39,529 bases of DNA, taken from Sulfurimonas sp. GTDB taxonomy: Bacteria > Campylobacterota > Campylobacteria > Campylobacterales > Sulfurimonadaceae. The stretch covers positions 1-39,529 of the forward strand of contig NZ_JABIOQ010000049.1 in NCBI RefSeq assembly GCF_018698455.1, read 5' to 3'. Shown piece after piece: positions 33,208-39,529 of this stretch. Under the pieces are notes generated by a model. The model did not search any database and was not told the DNA's origin. It saw only the letters and a list, made by a program, of their open reading frames with translations. The translations under genes were made by a program, and so were the position numbers. Each line of letters opens with the position of its first letter. Within the stretch, counting starts at the first letter, position 1.

Positions 33208-33388
33208 AATTTAACTCTTTATCTATAAAAAAAGATATAATAATAAAAGTGAATAGATGTGAAAGAACTTTAATATGTTCATCACATAACAAATAACACA
33301 CTAGTAGTGGAAAAGTGTCTTTATCACATATTCACATGACCCTACTACTAACTACTAAAATTATAATAAATATATAGGAAATTAAACT
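33208..33388. other. oriC unwinding region in the dnaA-dnaN spacer
   Basis: TTCAC-core DnaA boxes occur at 33248-33256 (-), 33258-33266 (-) and 33328-33336 (+, ATATTCACA). Directly after the last box come a short GC step (GACCC, to 33342), CTA repeats (CTACTACTA at 33342-33350, then CTACTA at 33352-33357) and an AT-only tract (33357-33377). This order matches the DnaA-box, GC, DnaA-trio, AT-rich layout of the basal unwinding system. The dnaN ribosome-binding site (AGGAAA) closes the region. Confidence 0.8.
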
Positions 33389-34456
33389 ATGATAATAACT
33401 ATTTCTAAATCAATACTAGAAAACATACTCATTCATGCAGGGCCATTTTTAGAAAAGAAAGATACATCACAAATTACTTCACATATATATTTAAATGCTA
33501 ATAACAATTCTCTTACACTAAAAGCAACTGATTATGAAATTGGATTTTGTGTAATAGTTAATAATGTAAATATACAAAATGAAGGGAATATTACTGCTAA
33601 TGGTAAAAAGTTTTTAGATATTGTTAGAATATTAAAAGATGGAGATATAAAATTAGAAGTAAAAAATGATATTTTACATATTTCACAAGGTTTTTCTAAT
33701 TTTAAACTTCCAACATTTTCTTATAATGAATTTCCTGAATTCCCATCTCATGAAGGTAAAGCTCGTATATCAATTGAATCTCATACTCTAATTGAATCTC
33801 TTAAAAAAATAACTCCTGCAATAGATAATAATAATCCTAAATTTGAATTAAATGGTGCTTTAATTGATATTCATAATAATTCAATAAACTTTGCATCAAC
33901 TGATACAAGACGCTTATCTGTAGTAGATGTAATAAATGACAGTGAAAATGAACTAAGTATTATAATTCCTAAAAAAGCTATATTAGAAATTCAAAAACTA
34001 TTTTTCGATAATATAGAATTATATTATGATGACACAAATCTAATAATTATTTCAGATCAATATACATTTTTTACTAAATTAATAAATGGTAAGTTTCCTG
34101 AATATTTAAGAATTATTCCAAAAGAAATAAAAAATAAATTAGTTTTACCAAAAGCAGTTATGATTGATTCAATAAAACAAATTACCACAATTTCAACAGA
34201 TGTAAGAATTACATTTCATGGTGAAGTAATAACTTTTGAATCTCTTAGCGATGATAATATTGAAGCAAAAACAGAAATAGGATTTTCAACAGGTTTTAGT
34301 GAACCTTTTTCAATAGCAATTAACTCAAGATATTTATTAGATTTTTTAAACTCAATAAATAATTCAGAATTTACAATAGGCCTCAATGAAAGTAATCTTC
34401 CTTTTATACTAAGTGATGAGAACTTTAAAACAGTTGTTATGCCCATAGTTATATAA
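33389..34456 (+). CDS. dnaN: DNA polymerase III beta sliding clamp
   Basis: A 355-residue clamp with three similar domains of about 120 residues; it encircles DNA and tethers the polymerase and other proteins. The C-terminus ends in VMPIVI, matching the family's conserved end near the protein-binding pocket. ASTDTRRLSVV in the middle is a typical domain II segment. AGGAAA lies upstream of the ATG. The gene is richer in A+T than its neighbours, common for Campylobacterota dnaN. Confidence 0.96.
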   Translation: MIITISKSILENILIHAGPFLEKKDTSQITSHIYLNANNNSLTLKATDYEIGFCVIVNNVNIQNEGNITANGKKFLDIVRILKDGDIKLEVKNDILHISQGFSNFKLPTFSYNEFPEFPSHEGKARISIESHTLIESLKKITPAIDNNNPKFELNGALIDIHNNSINFASTDTRRLSVVDVINDSENELSIIIPKKAILEIQKLFFDNIELYYDDTNLIIISDQYTFFTKLINGKFPEYLRIIPKEIKNKLVLPKAVMIDSIKQITTISTDVRITFHGEVITFESLSDDNIEAKTEIGFSTGFSEPFSIAINSRYLLDFLNSINNSEFTIGLNESNLPFILSDENFKTVVMPIVI

Positions 34457-34538
34457 TTGGATGATATAAAACTTTTATTTAGTAAAATTTAGATAAAATA
34501 TCTCTAATTATGCCAAATGGCTATTTACGGAGATATAA

Positions 34539-36854
<2,316 letters not shown>

Positions 36855-36863
36855 TACTGCTAT

Positions 36864-38255
36864 ATGTTACTTCCACAGACAAAAGAGAGGGAATACCGTT
36901 TTAAGTTAGCACTTAGAATGGGTCTTCCAATTTTTTCTCTTATTGTTGCTCTTCTTTCTTACTCATTTTTTGAAAATTATGAAACACTTACACCTCTGTT
37001 TATTGCAGAATCTATTTTACTTTTGGTCTTTACAATTTATTTTTTTCTTTTTCTTATTTATAAAGGTTTTGATGTAAAAATAACTGATGATGTTAGTAAA
37101 ACATTTACACGTGAATACCTCTTTTCTTATTTAAAAAAAATCTTAAAAAAAGAAAAAGAGTATGCTTTAGTTCTTGTAAGCATAGACAATTTAAATGATA
37201 TAAATACTCAGTATGGAATAAACAATGGTGACAAGGTTTTAGAAGAAGTTGCTCAATGGATAGAAGCTTATTTAAAGTCACAAGATCTAGAAAACTATCC
37301 AATGGGACATATTAAAGGTGGAGACTTTATTATAGGCTTTAAAGGCACAGCAGAAGAGTACAATACAACTTTAGAGTTGATGTGTTTAAAGTCTAGTGAG
37401 TTTAAAGTCCAAGATATGGAAATTAAAATTTCTGGGGCCATAACAGATACGGAGTACTCCAGAGACTTACATTACATGATAGAAAATCTTTTTAACCTTC
37501 AAGATGAAGTTAAAAACTCTAAAAACAGAGATAAAGATGAAGAAATAAATCCAAGTGAATTAGAATCTTTTGTGATCAATGCCATTGATAAAAGAAGTAT
37601 GATTCTTTTGACACAAGATGTTTTTAAAGGTAATAAGCTTTATTTAAAAGAGTGTTTTGTTAAATTAAAAAGCCCTGAGGGTAAACAGTTATTTCCAAAA
37701 AAATATCTTAAAATTATTAATAAATTAGGACTTGGTGTAGAGTATGATCAAATGGTTTTGGAGCAACTTATATTAGTTGCTGATAAAAATATTACTTATG
37801 CAATTAACATAACACCAACTTCTTTGAGAAATGATAAATTTTTATCATTCGCAAAAGAGTTACTTAGTGGTAGTGATATAAAGTTAGTATTTATTTTGAG
37901 TGAACAAGAGTATTTTTCTCACACAGACAGATTAAACTCAATTATAAAATCACTTAAGAAATTTAATGTGAGTATTGCTATTGACAGAGTTGGTTCTTTA
38001 CATACGAGTTTCTTGTATCTACGTGAACTCAATATTGATTTTATTCGTTTTGACAATTATTATTCTACAGCAATAAAATTAGAAGATAATAAAGCGATAA
38101 TTAATGGTTTTAACCTCATTGCCCATGAAAAACAAGTTTTAAGTTGGATGAAAAATATTGAAGATGAAGAAACACTAGAGTCTATTTTACATAAGAATAT
38201 AGATCTTATCCAGGGAAAACAACTTTCAGACTTAGAAAAAATCAGAGAAAACTAA
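36864..38255 (+). CDS. Membrane protein with degenerate GGDEF and EAL domains
   Basis: A 463-residue protein. Two transmembrane segments at about 17-37 and 47-68 precede a GGDEF-like domain (about 85-205) and an EAL-like domain (about 240-455). The GGDEF signature is reduced to GGDF and the EAL motif reads ECF; the usual DDFG becomes DRVG. It is therefore probably neither a c-di-GMP synthase nor a phosphodiesterase, but a sensor, scaffold or c-di-GMP receptor at the membrane. It lies nine bases after gyrB and overlaps the convergent cca end by 14 bases. Confidence 0.85.
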   Translation: MLLPQTKEREYRFKLALRMGLPIFSLIVALLSYSFFENYETLTPLFIAESILLLVFTIYFFLFLIYKGFDVKITDDVSKTFTREYLFSYLKKILKKEKEYALVLVSIDNLNDINTQYGINNGDKVLEEVAQWIEAYLKSQDLENYPMGHIKGGDFIIGFKGTAEEYNTTLELMCLKSSEFKVQDMEIKISGAITDTEYSRDLHYMIENLFNLQDEVKNSKNRDKDEEINPSELESFVINAIDKRSMILLTQDVFKGNKLYLKECFVKLKSPEGKQLFPKKYLKIINKLGLGVEYDQMVLEQLILVADKNITYAINITPTSLRNDKFLSFAKELLSGSDIKLVFILSEQEYFSHTDRLNSIIKSLKKFNVSIAIDRVGSLHTSFLYLRELNIDFIRFDNYYSTAIKLEDNKAIINGFNLIAHEKQVLSWMKNIEDEETLESILHKNIDLIQGKQLSDLEKIREN

Positions 38256-39462
38256 TTTTTTTAAGCCATATAAGAGCATCTTCATAAGTTGTAAACTCAT
38301 TTCTCATTTGAGCTTCGTAAGCCGTATTTAGTATTGTAGAAAAATCTTTGGATGGTTTTAGACCAATGTTTATAATATCTCTTCCTTGAAGAAAAGGTTT
38401 GAGTTTGTTGTTATAAACATTAAGTTCGATTGCTTTATTTTTAATATTTTCTAGAGTCTGAATGTTGATTCCTAATTCCATCGCATTTTTATAGCATAAG
38501 AACTCTTCAATATTTACCTCAATGGCTAGTTTATAAATCTTATAGTCCGTGATATTGTTTAAATCTATAGATGTATTTAGTAATGAGAGAATATTTTTTA
38601 TAAGAGCTACTTCATTTGTCAGTTTACTTAGAAAACTTGTTCTTTTCATTTGTGAGAAAAATGTACATATAACTGCTAACATTAAAGTTGTGTCAGGTTT
38701 TATAGTATCAAGAGCTACTAACATAGTTTGAAACTCTACTTCACTAAGAGAAGAAAATTCCTCAAAATACAAAAATCCCTGTATATCTTTTAAAAGTAAA
38801 ATACCTAAGGATGGCTTTTTAGATTTGAGTAAAAGTTTTTTTATTTCATCAAAAACTCTTTCTTTTGGAAGTTCATTTAGTACACTTTTTTGCATCATCT
38901 TTTCACATTTTTGATGAAGATTTCTCTCAAGTGAAAGATTAAAACGCGAGGAAAATTGAATAGCTCTGAGTACTCGCAAAGGGTCTTCATCAAATTTTTC
39001 TAAGTCTACTGCTCTTAAAAGAGAGTTGTTTAAATCAACTTGTCCATTAAAAGGGTCAAGTATTTTTTTACTCTTTACATCATAACCAATTGCATTTATT
39101 GTGAAGTCGCGTCTACTAGTTGCTGTTTTGAAGTCTAGGTTAACATCAGTTTGAACTTCAAAACCTTTATGACCGACTTTTACTTTTGAATCTCGACGAG
39201 GAAGAGAGAAATCAATCTCCCAATTTTTCAAAGTGAGCTTACATACACCAAAGCTTTTTCCTACATTATTTACATTTCCAAATTCTTCTAAGATATTTTG
39301 GAGTAAATTTAGTGAAGAAATACCATAAAGTTCAATATCTATGTCTTTTGAGGTTTTGTTAAGTAAATAATCTCTTACAAATCCACCAATAATAATAGGT
39401 TTAATTGCATATTTATCTAGTTTATCAAATATTTTATTAAGTTCATTTGGGTATTCAATCAT
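38242..39462 (-). CDS. cca: tRNA nucleotidyltransferase / poly(A) polymerase family protein
   Basis: A 406-residue class II nucleotidyltransferase. The head domain has GGFVRDYLL and the metal-binding DIDIELYG, then RRDFTINAIGYD and the neck RVLRAIQFSSRFNL, typical of CCA-adding enzymes. It would add or repair the 3' CCA of tRNAs; in some lineages the work is split between CC- and A-adding enzymes, and the sequence alone does not tell which this is. Its start faces the right edge of the window. Confidence 0.88.
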   Translation of the reverse strand: MIEYPNELNKIFDKLDKYAIKPIIIGGFVRDYLLNKTSKDIDIELYGISSLNLLQNILEEFGNVNNVGKSFGVCKLTLKNWEIDFSLPRRDSKVKVGHKGFEVQTDVNLDFKTATSRRDFTINAIGYDVKSKKILDPFNGQVDLNNSLLRAVDLEKFDEDPLRVLRAIQFSSRFNLSLERNLHQKCEKMMQKSVLNELPKERVFDEIKKLLLKSKKPSLGILLLKDIQGFLYFEEFSSLSEVEFQTMLVALDTIKPDTTLMLAVICTFFSQMKRTSFLSKLTNEVALIKNILSLLNTSIDLNNITDYKIYKLAIEVNIEEFLCYKNAMELGINIQTLENIKNKAIELNVYNNKLKPFLQGRDIINIGLKPSKDFSTILNTAYEAQMRNEFTTYEDALIWLKKISFL

Positions 39463-39529
39463 TTAAAAGTGTCCTTTTTATAGGATTATTATTTTTATTC
39501 TCTTTGGCTTATACTGCACGTATAAGGAT
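39463..39529. other. Right-edge sequence divergent from cca
   Basis: A plus-strand open frame running off the edge would read SVLFIGLLFLFSLAYTAR, which looks like a signal or anchor peptide; a possible TTG start lies at 39447. The start and the family cannot be decided from so little sequence. Confidence 0.25.

Overview
This is an AT-rich bacterial chromosome segment that carries the replication origin. Gene content and protein character point to a free-living Campylobacterota (epsilonproteobacterium) close to Sulfurimonas. The signs are the dnaA-dnaN-gyrB block, a Campylobacter-type DnaA, RNase J with a long disordered N-terminus, FliW, a Tat-exported sulfide:quinone reductase-like flavoprotein, TATAAT-type promoters with weak -35 boxes, and DnaA boxes with a TTCAC core. 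The genus is inferred from remembered protein families, not from a search.

Layout. 1-311 is a gene-free leader, then a Bax inhibitor-1 family membrane protein. 1046-4240 (-) is a zinc-uptake operon znuA-znuC-znuB with a BioC-like methyltransferase at its end. It is divergent from secG-frr-pyrE (4325-5835, +). 5866-8385 (-) holds a short flagellin and a KefB-type antiporter. 8488-11692 (+) is pyrG-recJ. 11754-15293 (+) pairs a Tat-signal SQR-like flavoprotein, whose leader contains nine ATT repeats, with a beta-propeller/helical protein of unknown role. 15290-20073 (-) reads ksgA-rnj-folE-fliI. 20285-22755 (+) is hisF, a short nucleoside phosphorylase-like gene, rlmN and a 31-residue membrane microprotein. 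After a 79-residue orphan and a 390-base gap come an RluA-family pseudouridine synthase (-), purB (+), and nrdA, an unknown gene, fliW and trxC (+). 29651-31687 (-) is an overlapping four-gene operon: an XRE-type regulator, an unknown, ruvC and ppnP. 31900-38255 (+) is dnaA, the origin, dnaN, gyrB and a degenerate GGDEF/EAL membrane protein, and the window closes with a tRNA nucleotidyltransferase (-).

The strongest non-coding signals concern replication and segregation. There are two perfect copies of a canonical ParB site (parS), one intergenic and one inside the pseudouridine synthase gene. A DnaA-box cluster covers the dnaA start, whose likely initiator is GTG at 31900. A dnaA-dnaN spacer is laid out like a bacterial unwinding element: DnaA box, GC step, DnaA-trio-like CTA repeats, AT-rich tract. 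A remote head-to-head DnaA-box pair lies about 8.6 kb from dnaA.

Other regulatory candidates are a dyad shared by the divergent znuA and secG promoters, a CTP-sensing-type hairpin in the pyrG leader, a dyad in front of the XRE operon, and a 28-base perfect palindrome after rnj. I saw no rRNA, tRNA, CRISPR, insertion sequence or prophage.
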